Assembly: GCA_022457155.1 (NCBI GenBank) | Contig: JAJGOT010000200.1 | Location: forward strand, 186,001-250,000 | Reading direction: 5' to 3' | From: Cladopsammia gracilis | Taxonomy: Eukaryota; Cnidaria; Anthozoa; Scleractinia; Dendrophylliidae | DNA length: 64,000 nucleotides | Part shown: piece by piece, positions 24,586-38,045 of the stretch | Position numbering within the stretch: position 1 is the stretch's first letter | How the letters are laid out: the number at the start of each line of letters is the position of its first letter | Translations under genes and position numbers: made by a program | The notes under the pieces: model-generated | Databases searched by the model: none | Told to the model about the DNA's origin: nothing | The model's input: the letters and a program-made list of their open reading frames with translations, nothing else

Positions 24586-27500
24586 ACGGCAGGAAGAAAA
24601 GATAGAGACAGAAGTGAAATAAAAAAAATTAATAATAAACAGTTGAATATATTTGCCCGATATTTCGGTTTGCAAAACAAACCTTCTACGGGGGCTAGAA
24701 AACAAAAATGAATACAGAAATAAAATGACCGTTACATATAAATCATTTGAAATATGACATACAACAATATAACAGAAAGTGATTGGTAACAAATAAGCTA
24801 AATGTCACTAATTAAGTTCATCACGTCTATTTATACCATGAGGATCAAGTGTCATCGCTTTATCTATAAGGTGGGCCTTGCGTGCCTTTCTGACTGAGTC
24901 GCGGTTGTTGTGGATGAGTTCCAAGGGAATGAGGAGGATGTCGTTGATAGAATGGCCAGGTTGGTTAAAATGTATTGAAACAGGAGTAGATTGATAAGAT
25001 GGTGACATATCAAGGACACTTTAAATTGTAAATCTAAAAACTTAATCTACTTAATTGAATGTAAAAAATGCGCTAAACAGTACATCGGGGAAACCAAACG
25101 CCAACTGAATGAACGCTTTGAGGAACATCGCCGCTCCATCCTCAATCAACTGTTTATTATTTTTTTTTTATTTCACTTCTGTCTCTATCTTTTCTTCTTG
25201 CCGTAAGGATCAGTTTGCCGTTTTACCATTACTGTAAACATTGAGTCCGCGATATGTTGTGGTCATCTGTATTGCGTTGAAAGGAGGGAAGGGTGGGAAA
25301 TAGGACGCAGGGGGTGGAGGTTCGGTGAAGAGGGGAAGGTACGAAGGTGTGCTGTTATTGTTCCATGAAGAGTATTTTGAAGTATTTTCTGCATGTGAAC
25401 TCACAATGCCTTGCCTCTGCGGTCTTGGAATGTACCTATGCACAATTCTTCAGACAACGGTTATTGAATTGGCTGTATATCAAGAATGGGATAGTATAAA
25501 AAACATTGTAAAATTCATTAATAATTCATAAGGGCACTAACAAATAGAAATGAGCCATTCCAATCACATGGTTACCCTGTGAAGCAGATACAACTCACTA
25601 GTGAGTTGTATCTAACCTAGTTTACATTCCAAAGTTGTATCTGGAAGGTAAATTAGATACAACCACTAGTGCCGTTGTATCTCGAATGTGAATTTCACAA
25701 GTTGTTTACTACATTCGCGTCCGTGTTGTATCGGCACTATACATTCACTCGGCTGCGCCTCGTGATTGTATAGGCTGCTCATGTAGTAAACATTACGTTG
25801 CTGACCACGCACGCAAGAGCCGTCTTGTCCATAAAAACGCTGTTTGAAGGTTGCCCCGACAATTTGGTATATTCTCCCCATATATTAAGGTGTTCTTGGG
25901 AAAATTCAGAGTGCGTTTTATTATTCAGTTATGGTACTTTTCTAACAAATGCTTAACTTAAATTTATACACTTCTAATGAAGCTTTATTTTGTATCTTTT
26001 AGTACCTCTTAAGCTAAGCGCACTGACCACGTTAAATAAAGGATTGATTGATTGATATGCCGGTTTAGCCTGGCTAAGTAATCTCTAACTACTTACTTTT
26101 AAACTAGGCAACTTTTCTTTGCCTGTAACATATTTGAAAATTAATAGCTTGAGAAAACAGATTTTTCGCGGCGTCACCATTGTTCAGTTTCGCAGTTCCG
26201 CGCCACAAAGCGTTATAGTCGTCTGTTTTCTCAGACTAAAAAATGAAATTTGCACACTGAATCTACAGTTAAACCTCGCTTCGTTCTGTTAATCTTGATA
26301 CGTTCGACGCTTAGGTAAAAAGCGAGTCTAATCTGGTCGTTACCGCCACATCAATTTGACCACACCACTGGAATTTTTCAAGGGCTCTCTCGGCCGAGAG
26401 TCTGGTATATTTGAACGGGTAGAAGGCTCTGGCAGGAGCCCCGAGGTTGGATAAAATAAACTTAATGATTTTTTTAAAGGCGATACAAAGTGAACAGTAG
26501 TTTCTTTTTGTCATCCGGCAAGAAACCTGATGAAGATCAGTTACAGAGGCTCGGTAAAAAAATCTAACGATTTGTCCACTCCAGTTAACAGTACATATTT
26601 GGTTCCAACAATCCAACAATTGGCTTCCTACGATCTCCCAACTGTGGTTCGGCTGCTTCCTTGTGTTTGTTATTCAGTATTCGCTGTTAGTTTAATTCTA
26701 TAAAGTGTATATTAAACCTATAACGTGCGTTATAGCGTGAATCCCGAGAGTATACGTTCTCCGGCAGATTTTACCAGGTTATAGTTGTTAAGGACGGTGC
26801 CACCTAATGGCAAGGTATTTTGCCAGGTTTTTGACTATGCGGGAAAAGTAGATCTTAGCAGGGGCTATTGGAATCCAAAGAGAAAATTGGGGGTAACCAC
26901 GCAATTTTCGGAGATATTTAAGCTTCAATCTGGAAAAAATGCTGACATCAGCATTTTTTCGAAAAAAGGAAAAATAGATCTTTCTTCGCGGATTTCCTTA
27001 GAATTCGCCTTTACATACACAAAAGCAACAATAATTCTAAAAATCTCTAAAACACATAACAAATGGTAACATAACAACTACTGTTTATGTGTTTTAAGTT
27101 ACAAAATCATCACAACGGAGCCATTATCGGCCCTGACAGCTTTCCCACGTTCGCCAAAAATACGGTCTTAATAACGTTTGCCCACAACAAAAAATTAATG
27201 GGGTGCTTAATATGCTTACCACTTCCATTTTATAAGATAAAAAGTAGGGGTCACCACGCGTTTTTACAAGTTATATTTAGATATTTTCAACTTTTACGGA
27301 ATCACTTTCGGGGTTCGCGACATTTTTTTCTATGCCCTCCCTAGTAAGTTGAATATTGTGCGTGTCTTTTTCGGGGGCATGCTGGGATTTCCACTCGACG
27401 GCTTACCGTTCAAAACTTTTAAATACTTTCAGGCACGATAAAAAGACAAACATTGTAGAATTCAAAGGAATTCTATTTGTAGATGTAAGGTGCTCTTTTG

Positions 27501-30500
27501 AGAAACATTTTTCGGGGATTTCAAGGTCAAACAGCACAGTAAAGGAGTAAAAAGGCAAAATCGGTTTACTTCCATTGATCTACAGTGGATCTACGGATTT
27601 ATTATGTTCCTTCGGGCACAAGAACTTTACATTGTGTGCATCTTCTTCCGATCCATTACCAACTTGAAAACATCAGTGCTATATCGAGGTGACTGGTCGG
27701 CTGCCGAAAAACTCTAGATTGGCAGGTTAGTCTTTTAACGGTTATTTGGAGTCAAAATTTAAGAAATATTTGTTGAAAAGTGCTTGAGTTTTGTAATTTC
27801 ATTTGGCCGCGTGTTTATTTTCTTGTGAAGCTCCTGTAGTTTTCATGGATTCCCTGATAACTTTAAAAGAGTTTACACTTTAATGTCAAAAAAACATCGT
27901 CTACGGCTTTATTTGATCTAAAAAGATAAGATTTCTTTTCAGTTTATCATGGCAAGTTTTTCGCCTATCAAAATTTGCTCTAATGCAAAGAAGTTGAGAA
28001 CTGACACGATGCGACTTCGAAAAACATCACTTGCCTATAATAGAGAATAAAGGAAATCAATTGAACCTAAATGCACAAATGTGTTTACGAAAGATTACAC
28101 CAAAAACCGTGCTTGCCAGCAATCCAGAGAGGGAAGACTTTAGTCGGATGCTTCCCGGCTTTGGAGCGTCCAGTTTTCTTCAGTTGCTGGCTTCAGCCTT
28201 GTTTTTTTAATATCTTCATCAATTGTCAAAAACGATTTTTTCGAAACGCTTTGCTCATCTCAATTCTCCTTTTCGACGTTTGTTTGATTTAACTGGTCAG
28301 GAACAATTGTTTTTCTGCTTTTGTTATATACTTTTTTATTCGCAAAAATGGCCACTGGCAAAAGATTTTTGCAGATAAACAAAAATTTCAAACAACGCGA
28401 GTTTGGCCGCCAAACAAAAACTTGCAGTCAATTGAAATAACAACATGCCAGCCTTTCCTTGGATTTTATGCCTTGAGGATGCTTGTTTTATGTATAAAAA
28501 ACACTAGTCTGGTTTGACTTTAAGTTTTGTTAAAATACAACCTTCGTAAAGAAAGGCAAAACGTACGCGTTCTGCTGATCGAGGCAGCATCGCCAATTAG
28601 CTCAAAATAGTTTCATTACCGAGGCTGTGTGTTTGCAAAATAGAGAAAGAATTTAGCATTTTTAGGCTGCAGAAGGTCTATAAACACATTTTTATAGATT
28701 TTTGAGAACTCTATTTATCTTGTATTAAATATAAAGTTTAGAAACTGAGTTGACAGTTGATATGAAAAGTGGGCGGAACTTAGTCTTTACCACCCGCGTT
28801 CGCGTTTAAAAAATAACCAGTGTCTCGCGCGACTATCGCGCAATGCATGCGCAGAACGTATGCGCAATAACAATAGGTGGCACCGTCCTTAAACTGACTA
28901 ACGTACATGCCACTGTCATGCTTTTTCCGCAAAATCACAACATTCAACAATTGCACCATCTCAACATATTTTCTGAGAAATGTTTTTGTGACCACTGCGC
29001 TCCAATGTGGCGGGAGGGCGAACAAAAAAGCCGGAAAACGCTACACGACCTACACTACTTCCTTCAGCTGCTGACAAATATGTCTTTCTACTTATCTGTG
29101 TATTGATTCTTTTAAATATTGCATTGTTCTCTCGTTTACTCAGCCTACAACTGATAACAGCCAGCAATAATATTACGTCGAAAGCACTCCTTTAATCTAT
29201 GATAAGTAGATTAATTAGTTAATTGTAACTTTTATCAAATTAATTTACTTAATTAACAATTTATCTTATTATCTTTATCCTTTTTACATTAAACATTTTA
29301 ATGCCTATATTTTAATTATATTATGTAAATAGTTAGCAGGTCGATCCACATCAGCGTATTTTTCCTTTAATTTCAACCTGCTTTATCAAATAAACCATTG
29401 TATATGTTTGTAGGTATGTATGTATGATTACAGCCATTTTTATTCTCAACAAGAAAAAGCATGCCTGGAGATAGCCTGCGGTTTACATATAGGGCACGCG
29501 CGAGGGGGGGGGGGTGGGGGAGCACTCGCGAGGGAAAGAAGGGACCCTTTTCCTTTCTTGCCTCAAACGCGCGCGTCTTCGAAATTGCGCCTATTTCAAG
29601 CCGCGCAAGTTAGAACTTGTTGAACGACCTCAGTACAAGTCGAATGTGTTATTTTGCTCATTCAACAAGATGCAACATCGTTTAACATTTGTTGAGCAAC
29701 AAATGTTTAGCGATGTTGAACGGTGTATCATTTGCTTTAGTAGGGAAAAATACATTGAAATGTTTACGGCATTTTCACAGTCGTTTACGTTGTAACTTAG
29801 CTTTCTTTCAGAACGCTGGAAGCTTTCACGATGTTAATGTCCTATAAACATTTCTAAATGTTGTAGTTTTATTAAAGTGTGCTTTGGAGCGACACATTTC
29901 TAACAACAATCTGCCGTGTGGCACGAAATTTTCGCGGCAGTTTAATTTCGCGAATTGACGATTTTATGCGTTTCACAGGAACAAATTTTAGCGAACTCGG
30001 ATTTCAGACTTCACCGCTCGAAACAAGTTTAAAGGAAAAATTTAATAGAAAAATTGTAAACAATCTATCGGCTACCGGTAACGTGTGATTTCATATGCCA
30101 TCTGGGCCAGGCAAAACACGTAAAATACTAGTGTTGTAGTGTGAGACGAAGTTTATAAACAGCTGTCGTTTCTAGGATCAGTCAATTACTCCAAGAGTTT
30201 AGTAAACTCTTTCACCTATGCTGGCACGGACGCCTTGGTATTTAAATGGAGTAAATTTTCGCGGATATTTTTTCGCTGTAGTTTACTAATTTTTCGTGGG
30301 ATCCTATTTTCGCGGATCGTTTGAAAACCCGCTAAATTAATGAAAATTAGATCCTGCGAAAATTTCATGCCACACCAGTATACATAAAGAAATTTTGAAG
30401 ACAATCTGCAGTTAGATCATCAGCTTGATTAAACCTTCGCGTCTGTTTATGACAAAGAAAAAAAAGTGAGTTTTCTTATTTTGTTAGTAACGCTAGACGA

Positions 30501-30516
30501 TTTTTACTTGTAAGGT
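24586..30516. repeat. Array unit 4 (5931 bp)
   Basis: The shortest unit. It carries a type B TTAA element (26788-28892) with further private changes in its right half, including loss of bases around 28525-28545. Its G tract is interrupted by a T (11 G, T, 5 G at 29504-29520). Confidence 0.9.
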
Positions 30517-33500
30517 ACGGCAGGAAGAAAAGATAGAGACAGAAGTGAAATAAAAAAAATTAATAATAAACAGTTGAATATATTTGCCCGATATTTCGGT
30601 TTGCAAAACAAACCTTCTACGGGGGCTAGAAAACAAAAATGAATACAGAAATAAAATGACCGTTACATATAAATCATTTGAAATATGACATACAACAATA
30701 TAACAGAAAGTGATTGGTAACAAATAAGCTAAATGTCACTAATTAAGTTCATCACGTCTATTTATACCATGAGGATCAAGTGTCATCGCTTTATCTATAA
30801 GGTGGGCCTTGCGTGCCTTTCTGACTGAGTCGCGGTTGTTGTGGATGAGTTCCAAGGGAATGAGGAGGATGTCGTTGATAGAATGGCCAGGTTGGTTAAA
30901 ATGTATTGAAACAGGAGTAGGATTGATAAGATGGTGACATATCAAGGACACTTTAAATTGTAAATCTAAAAACTTAATCTACTTAATTGAATGTAAAAAA
31001 TGCGCTAAACAGTACATCGGGGAAACCAAACGCCAACTGAATGAACGCTTTGAGGAACATCGCCGCTCCATCCTCAATCAACTGTTTATTATTTTTTTTT
31101 TTATTTCACTTCTGTCTCTATCTTTTCTTCTTGCCGTAAGGATCAGTTTGCCGTTTTACCATTACTGTAAACATTGAGTCCGCGATATGTTGTGGTCATC
31201 TGTATTGCGTTGAAAGGAGGGAAGGGTGGGAAATAGGACGCAGGGGGTGGAGGTTCGGTGAAGAGGGGAAGGTACGAAGGTGTGCTGTTATTGTTCCATG
31301 AAGAGTATTTTGAAGTATTTTCTGCATGTGAACTCACAATGCCTTGCCTCTGCGGTCTTGGAATGTACCTATGCACAATTCTTCAGACAACGGTTATTGA
31401 ATTGGCTGTATATCAAGAATGGGATAGTATAAAAAACATTGTAAAATTCATTAATAATTCATAAGGGCACTAACAAATAGAAATGAGCCATTCCAATCAC
31501 ATGGTTACCCTGTGAAGCAGATACAACTCACTAGTGAGTTGTATCTAACCTAGTTTACATTCCAAAGTTGTATCTGGAAGGTAAATTAGATACAACCACT
31601 AGTGCCGTTGTATCTCGAATGTGAATTTCACAAGTTGTTTACTACATTCGCGTCCGTGTTGTATCGGCACTATACATTCACTCGGCTGCGCCTCGTGATT
31701 GTATAGGCTGCTCATGTAGTAAACATTACGTTGCTGACCACGCACGCAAGAGCCGTCTTGTCCATAAAAACGCTGTTTGAAGGTTGCCCCGACAATTTGG
31801 TATATTAAGGTGTTCTTGGGAAAATTCAGAGTGCGTTTTATTATTCAGTTATGGTACTTTTCTAACAAATGCTTAACTTAAATTTATACACTTCTAATGA
31901 AGCTTTATTTTGTATCTTTTAGTACCTCTTAAGCTAAGCGCACTGACCACGTTAAATAAAGGATTGATTGATTGATATGCCGGTTTAGCCTGGCTAAGTA
32001 ATCTCTAACTACTTACTTTTAAACTAGGCAACTTTTCTTTGCCTGTAACATATTTGAAAATTAATAGCTTGAGAAAACAGATTTTTCGCGGCGTCACCAT
32101 TGGTTCAGTTTCGCAGTTCCGCGCCACAAAGCGTTATAGTCGTCTGTTTTCTCAGACTAAAAAATGAAATTTGCACACTGAATCTACAGTTAAACCTCGC
32201 TTCGTTCTGTTAATCTTGATACGTTCGACGCTTAGGTAAAAAGCGAGTCTAATCTGGTCGTTACCGCCACATCAATTTGACCACACCACTGGAATTTTTC
32301 AAGGGCTCTCTCGGCCGAGAGTCTGGTATATTTGAACGGGTAGAAGGCTCTGGCAGGAGCCCCGAAGTTGGATAAAATAAACTTAATGATTTTTTTAAAG
32401 GCGATACAAAGTGAACAGTAGTTTCTTTTTGTCATCCGGCAAGAAACCTGATGAAGATCAGTTACAGAGGCTCGGTAAAAAAATCTAACGATTTGTCCAC
32501 TCCAGTTAACAGTACATATTTGGTTCCAACAATCCAACAATTGGCTTCCTACGATCTCCCAACTGTGGTTCGGCTGCTTCCTTGTGTTTGTTATTCAGTA
32601 TTCGCTGTTAGTTTAATTCTATAAAGTGTATATTAAACCTATAACGTGCGTTATAGCGTGAATCCCGAGAGTATACGTTCTCCGGCAGATTTTACCAGGT
32701 TATAGTTGTTAAGGACGGTGCCACCTAATGGCAAGGTATTTTGCCAGGTTTTTGACTATGCGGGAAAAGTAGATCTTAGCAGGGGCTATTGGAATCCAAA
32801 GAGAAAATTGGGGGTAACCACGCAATTTTCGGAGATATTTAAGCTTCAATCTGGAAAAAAATGCTGACATAAACATTTTTTCGAAAAAAATGAAAAATAG
32901 ACCTTTCTTCGCGGATTTCCTTAGAATTTGCCTTTACATACACAAAAGCAACAATAATTCTAAAAATCTCTAAAACACATAACAAATGGCAACATAACAA
33001 CTACTGTTTACGTGTTTTAAGTTACAAAATCATCACAACGGAGCCATTATCGGCCCTGACAGCTTTCCCACGTTCGCCAAAAATACGGTCTTAATAACGT
33101 TTGCCCACGACAAAAAATTAATGGGGTGCTTAATATGCTTACCACTTCCCATTTTATAAGATAAAAAGTAGGGGTCACCACGCGTTTTTACAAGTTATAT
33201 TTAGATATTTTCAACTCTTACGGAATCACTTTCGGGGTTTGCGACATTTTTTTCTATGCCCTCCCTAGTAAGTTGAATATTGTGCGTGTCTTTTTCGGGG
33301 GCATGCTGGGATTTCCACTCGACGGCTTACGTTCAAAACTTTTAAATACTTTCAGGCACGATAAAAAGACAAACATTGTAGAATTCAAAGGAATTCTATT
33401 TCTAGATGTAAGGTGCTCTTTTGAGAAACATTTTTCGGGGATTTTAAGGTCAAACAGCACAGTAAAGGAGTAAAAAGGCAAAATCGGTTTACTTCCATTG

Positions 33501-36484
33501 ATCTACAGTGGATCTACGGATTTAAGTCTTATTATGTTCCTTCGGGCACAAGAACTTTACATTGTGTGCATCTTCTTCCGATCCATTACCAACTTGAAAA
33601 CATCAGTGCTATATCGATTTGACTGGTCGGCTGCCGAAAAACTCTAGATTGGCAGGTTAGTCTTTTAACGGTTATTTGGAGTCAAAATTTAAGAAATATT
33701 TGTTGAAAAGTGCTTGAGTTTTGTAATTTCATTTGGCCGCGTGTTTATTTTCTTGTGAAGCTCCTGTAGTTTTCATGGATTCTCTGATAACTTTAAAAGA
33801 GTTTACACTTTAATGTCAAAAAAATCGTACGGCTTTATTTGATCTAAAAAAAATAAGATTTATTTTCAGTTTATCATGGCAAGTTTTTCGCCTATCAACA
33901 TTTGCTCTAACGCAAAGAAGTTGAGAACTGACACGATGCGACTTCGAAAAACATCACTTGCCTATAATAGAGAATAAAGGAAATCAATTAAACCTAAATG
34001 CACAAATGTGTTTACGAAAGATTACACCAAAACCCATGCTTGCCAGCAATCAGGGAGGGAAGACTTTTGTCGGATGCTTCCCGGCTTTGGAGCGGCCAGT
34101 TTTCCTTAGTTGCTGGCTTCAGCCTTGTTTTTTAATATAAGCTTATCTTCATCAATTGTCAAAAACGGTCTTTTTGAAAACGCTTTACTCATCTCAATTC
34201 TTCTTTTCGACGTTTGTTTGATTTAACTGGTCAGGAACAATTGTTTTTCTGCTTTTGTTGTATACCTTTTTATTCGCAAAAATGGCCACTGGCAAAAGAT
34301 TTTTGCAGATAAACAAAAAATTTCAAACAACGCGAGTTTGGCCAAACAAAAACTTGCAGTCAATTGAAATAACAACATGCCAGCCTTTCCTTGGATTTTA
34401 TGCCTTGAGGGTGCTTGTTTTATGTATAAAAAAACACTAGTCTGGTTTGACTTTAATTTTTTTAAAATTTTGAATGGTGAAAAGGAGCCAATGTAAACAA
34501 TCTTCGTAAAGAACGGCAAAACGTACGCGTTCTGCTGATCGAGGCAGCATCGCCAATTAGCTCAAAATAGTTTCATTACCGAGGCTGTGTCGTTTGCAAA
34601 AAAGAGAAAGAATTTAGCACTTTTAGGCTGCAGAAGGTCTATAAACACATTTTTATAGATTGTTGAGAACTCTATTTATCTTGTATTAAATATAAAGTTT
34701 AGAAACTGAGCCAGGGAGTTGACGGTTGACATGAAAAGTGGGCGGAACTTAGTCTTTACCACCCGCGTTCGCGTTTAAAAAATAACCAGTGTCTCGCGCG
34801 ACTATCGCGAAATGCATGCGCAGAACGTATGCGCAATTACAATAGGTGGCACCGTCCTTAAACTGACTAACGTACATGCCACTGTCATGCTTTTTCCGCA
34901 AAATCACAACATTCAACAATTGCACCATCTCAACATATTTTCTGAGAAATGTTTTTGTGACCACTGCGCTCCAATGTGGCGGGAGGGCGAACAAAAAAGC
35001 CGGAAAACGCTACACGACCTACACTACTTCCTTCAGCTGCTGACAAATATGTCTTTCTACTTATCTGTGTATTGATTCTTTTAAATATTGCATTGTTCTC
35101 TCGTTTACTCAGCCTACAACTGATAACAGCCAGCAATAATATTACGTCGAAAGCACTCCTTTAATCTATGATAAGTAGATTAATTAGTTAATTGTAACTT
35201 TTATCAAATTAATTTACTTAATTAACAATTTATCTTATTATCTTTATCCTTTTTACATTAAACATTTTAATGCCTATATTTTAATTATATTATGTAAATA
35301 GTTAGCAGGTCGATCCACATCAGCGTATTTTTCCTTTAATTTCAACCTGCTTTATCAAATAAACCATTGTATATGTTTGTAGGTATGTATGTATGATTAC
35401 AGCCATTTTTATTCTTCAACAAGAAAAAGCATGCCTGGAGATAGCCTGCGGTTTACATATAGGGCACGCGCGAGGGGGGGGGGGGGGGGAGCACTCGCGA
35501 GGGAAAGAAGGGACCCTTTTCCTTTCTTGCCTCAAACGCGCGCGTCTTCGAAATTGCGCCTATTTCAAGCCGCGCAAGTTAGAACTTGTTGAACGACCTC
35601 AGTACAAGTCGAATGTGTTATTTTGCTCATTCAACAAGATGCAACATCGTTTAACATTTGTTGAGCAACAAATGTTTAGCGATGTTGAACGGTGTATCAT
35701 TTGCTTTAGTAGGGAAAAATACATTGAAATGTTTACGGCATTTTCACAGTCGTTTACGTTGTAACTTAGCTTTCTTTCAGAACGCTGGAAGCTTTCACGA
35801 TGTTAATGTCCTATAAACATTTCTAAATGTTGTAGTTTTATTAAAGTGTGCTTTGGAGCGACACATTTCTAACAACAATCTGCCGTGTGGCACGAAATTT
35901 TCGCGGCAGTTTAATTTCGCGAATTGACGATTTTATGCGTTTCACAGGAACAAATTTTAGCGAACTCGGATTTCAGACTTCACCGCTCGAAACAAGTTTA
36001 AAGGAAAAATTTAATAGAAAAATTGTAAACAATCTATCGGCTACCGGTAACGTGTGATTTCATATGCCATCTGGGCCAGGCAAAACACGTAAAATACTAG
36101 TGTTGTAGTGTGAGACGAAGTTTATAAACAGCTGTCGTTTCTAGGATCAGTCAATTACTCCAAGAGTTTAGTAAACTCTTTCACCTATGCTGGCACGGAC
36201 GCCTTGGTATTTAAATGGAGTAAATTTTCGCGGATATTTTTTCGCTGTAGTTTACTAATTTTCGTGGGATCCTATTTTCGCGGATCGTTTGAAAACCCGC
36301 TAAATTAATGAAAATTAGATCCTGCGAAAATTTCATGCCACACCAGTATACATAAAGAAATTTTGAAGACAATCTGCAGTTAGATCATCAGCTTGATTAA
36401 ACCTTCGCGTCTGTTTATGACAAAGAAAAAAAAGTGAGTTTTCTTATTTTGTTAGTAACGATAGACGATTTTTACTTGTAAGGT
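30517..36484. repeat. Array unit 5 (5968 bp)
   Basis: The rightmost unit, with the type A TTAA element (32709-34861). It lacks about 12 bases present in units 1-4 near 31805, where the others read TTCTCCCCATATATT. It shares the GGTTCAG variant at about 32101 with unit 1. After 36484 the sequence leaves the repeat abruptly. Confidence 0.9.
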
Positions 36485-37025
36485 TTTTTAAAACCTTAAA
36501 AAAACTCATTAAAATGAGTTTTTAATGTTTTTAACTATAGATTTCCCTTTTATGTATATCTTTAATTAGTTAGCGGACCCCATTGATAACTATGTATATA
36601 GTACTATGGTAGTATTTGAATACAGAGGTCCACACGACGCAGAAATTAAACTTGTATTGCTTGTATACTTGATAATGTGACCAAGTTTCGTGCATTTTTG
36701 TCTATTTTTAACAAAGTTATGGGGAATTATGTCTTTTAGCCTCGTTTCCATGGCGGGATTTATAGGTCAAAATTTAACCCCCCCCCCCCCCCCCCCCCCC
36801 CTTAAAATCCGTCTGAGTAATTTTCAAAGCTGGCACCAAAACTTTTCATGTTCACTAGGCCCTAGTGAACACTTTTGCACTAGGTGCTTGCTTTCAGCAC
36901 GAACTTCCCACGGGACCTTATTTTATGACATTTGCTCCCAGACTATTGCTGGTAGTTGTAGTTGCCGGATCTTCCTTGTGAAAGATCTCGTGCCAGGCGT
37001 CACTTGAATGTGAAAATACAAAACT
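36485..37025. other. Array exit, AT-rich sequence, poly-C
   Basis: Immediately after the array the sequence changes to T/A-rich DNA with short inverted pieces (AAAACTCAT and ATGAGTTTTT). A run of 24 C lies at 36778-36801. No gene was recognised. Confidence 0.6.
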
Positions 37026-37029
37026 GAAT

Positions 37030-37130
37030 GCAAGGCTGGCACTACGGCAAAGGGCAGATTTATTAATGGCCAATATTTCGACTAAAGTAATAGAACTAGT
37101 CTTCCTCAGGGCCAGGGCTATACTGAAAGA
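37030..37130 (-). mobile_element. Penelope-like 3' tail fragment
   Basis: On the minus strand CCTGAGGAAGACTA is followed by a loop, TAGTC and GAAATATTGGCCA. This CTGANGAA-stem-GAAATATT arrangement, bracketed by a pairing TGGCC/GGCCA, is the tail motif of Penelope-like elements and resembles their hammerhead ribozyme fold, with one extra A after the CTGANGA core. No coding part is visible. Confidence 0.5.
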
Positions 37131-37286
37131 AAATATTGTAACGGCTCCTCAAATTTGAAAATTACATGGTTATAAATGATTGGCTAATACATGACATGTA
37201 GACAGCGCACTTGTAAACATAAGATAAAAATAATATATGACATATAAAGTGTATGGTACTGAGGGGTTATCCTGCATAAATATTCA

Positions 37287-37314
37287 ATTATTATTATTAT
37301 TATTATTATTATTA
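37287..37314. repeat. ATT microsatellite
   Basis: About nine tandem ATT triplets. Confidence 0.9.
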
Positions 37315-37455
37315 AAAAGGTTTAAGCAAAACAAGGAACAGTTGCATGTGCATAAATACAATTTCGTGCATATTTCTTTGCCGTTCTCTTTAAGACTGTA
37401 ACGCGAAATGCAAAACTGAATGAAATGATGGAAAACGTGAAACCCGCAGTCTCTC

Positions 37456-37763
37456 TTAAGGCCGATTTACCCGGTTCAACTTCGTCGCATGCGATTTTTT
37501 GCAGTGCGCGCTACTTGGGTCAGACGAAAATTGTATACAACTCGCATCATATATATAACATTGTATGTGGCTACGATTGTCGTACGGATTTAACATGTTT
37601 CAAAATCTTACACTGACTTTTTTCGTGTTGCATGTAACAGTTGTGAGCGAGTTGTAGGCTGATTTAGACGAAGCGATTCGTGTCGATCGTATGTTTGGTG
37701 TGAGCAGGTTGCATGCGATAGCTAGTTGTAGGCAAAAGATGTGCCGTCTAAATCAGCCTTTAT
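37456..37763. mobile_element. TIR element, family shared with 59541
   Basis: The ends TTAAGGCCGATTTA and (inverted) TAAAGGCTGATTTAGACGG match the ends of the element at 59541-59799, and both contain internal GTCGCATGCG/GTCGCATA and TTGTAGGC-like pieces. Small non-autonomous DNA transposon; superfamily not determined. Confidence 0.55.
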
Positions 37764-37901
37764 GCATGTAGCCATTGTTAAAGTCGTTATGCAACTTGTC
37801 TCCACACAAGCTTTCTGTCTAGGGAGAGGCGTTACTTGCCGACCCACGCCAAATATCTGATATTTCTTGGCGTTGCGGAAACTGTTGTTGGTTAGCTGTT
37901 G

Positions 37902-38045
37902 TGTCGTGTCGCGTCGTTTCGCGTCGTGTCGTGTCGTGTCGTGTTGTGGTGTGGGTATTATTGGTTAGCCTGTCACCTGTGTTGTGGTGTGGGTAATATT
38001 GTTTATTGTTGGTTAGCTTTTGTGTTGTGGTGTGGGTATTGTTTA
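37902..38045. repeat. GTGTC pentamer and GTGGTGTGGGTA repeats
   Basis: GTGTC/GCGTC pentamers occupy about 37902-37944, followed by three spaced copies of TTGTGGTGTGGGTA (about 37945, 37982, 38025). The open frames across it (RHDTTRRET-like) are repeat artefacts. Confidence 0.8.

Larger units (their letters stand above)
6598..36484. repeat. Tandem array of five ~6-kb units
   Basis: Five head-to-tail copies start at 6598, 12631, 18618, 24586 and 30517, with lengths 6033, 5987, 5968, 5931 and 5968. The units match almost base for base over most of their length. At the internal boundaries the unit end CTTGTAAGG joins TACGGCAGGAAG. At the right edge the same unit end runs instead into a TTTTTTAAAACC sequence at 36485, and at the left edge the unit begins inside an inverted repeat. 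No host exon was found: the short open frames repeat in every copy, show no domain, and some are broken by small indels in individual units. The unit is a mosaic of transposable-element relics. It could be a macrosatellite, a recent segmental amplification, or partly an assembly product. Confidence 0.95.

Noticed and set aside
6598..36484. Array as a tandem gene cluster such as rDNA, histone or snRNA genes
   Set aside because: No rRNA, histone or snRNA sequence was recognised in the unit; identifiable content is transposon-derived.
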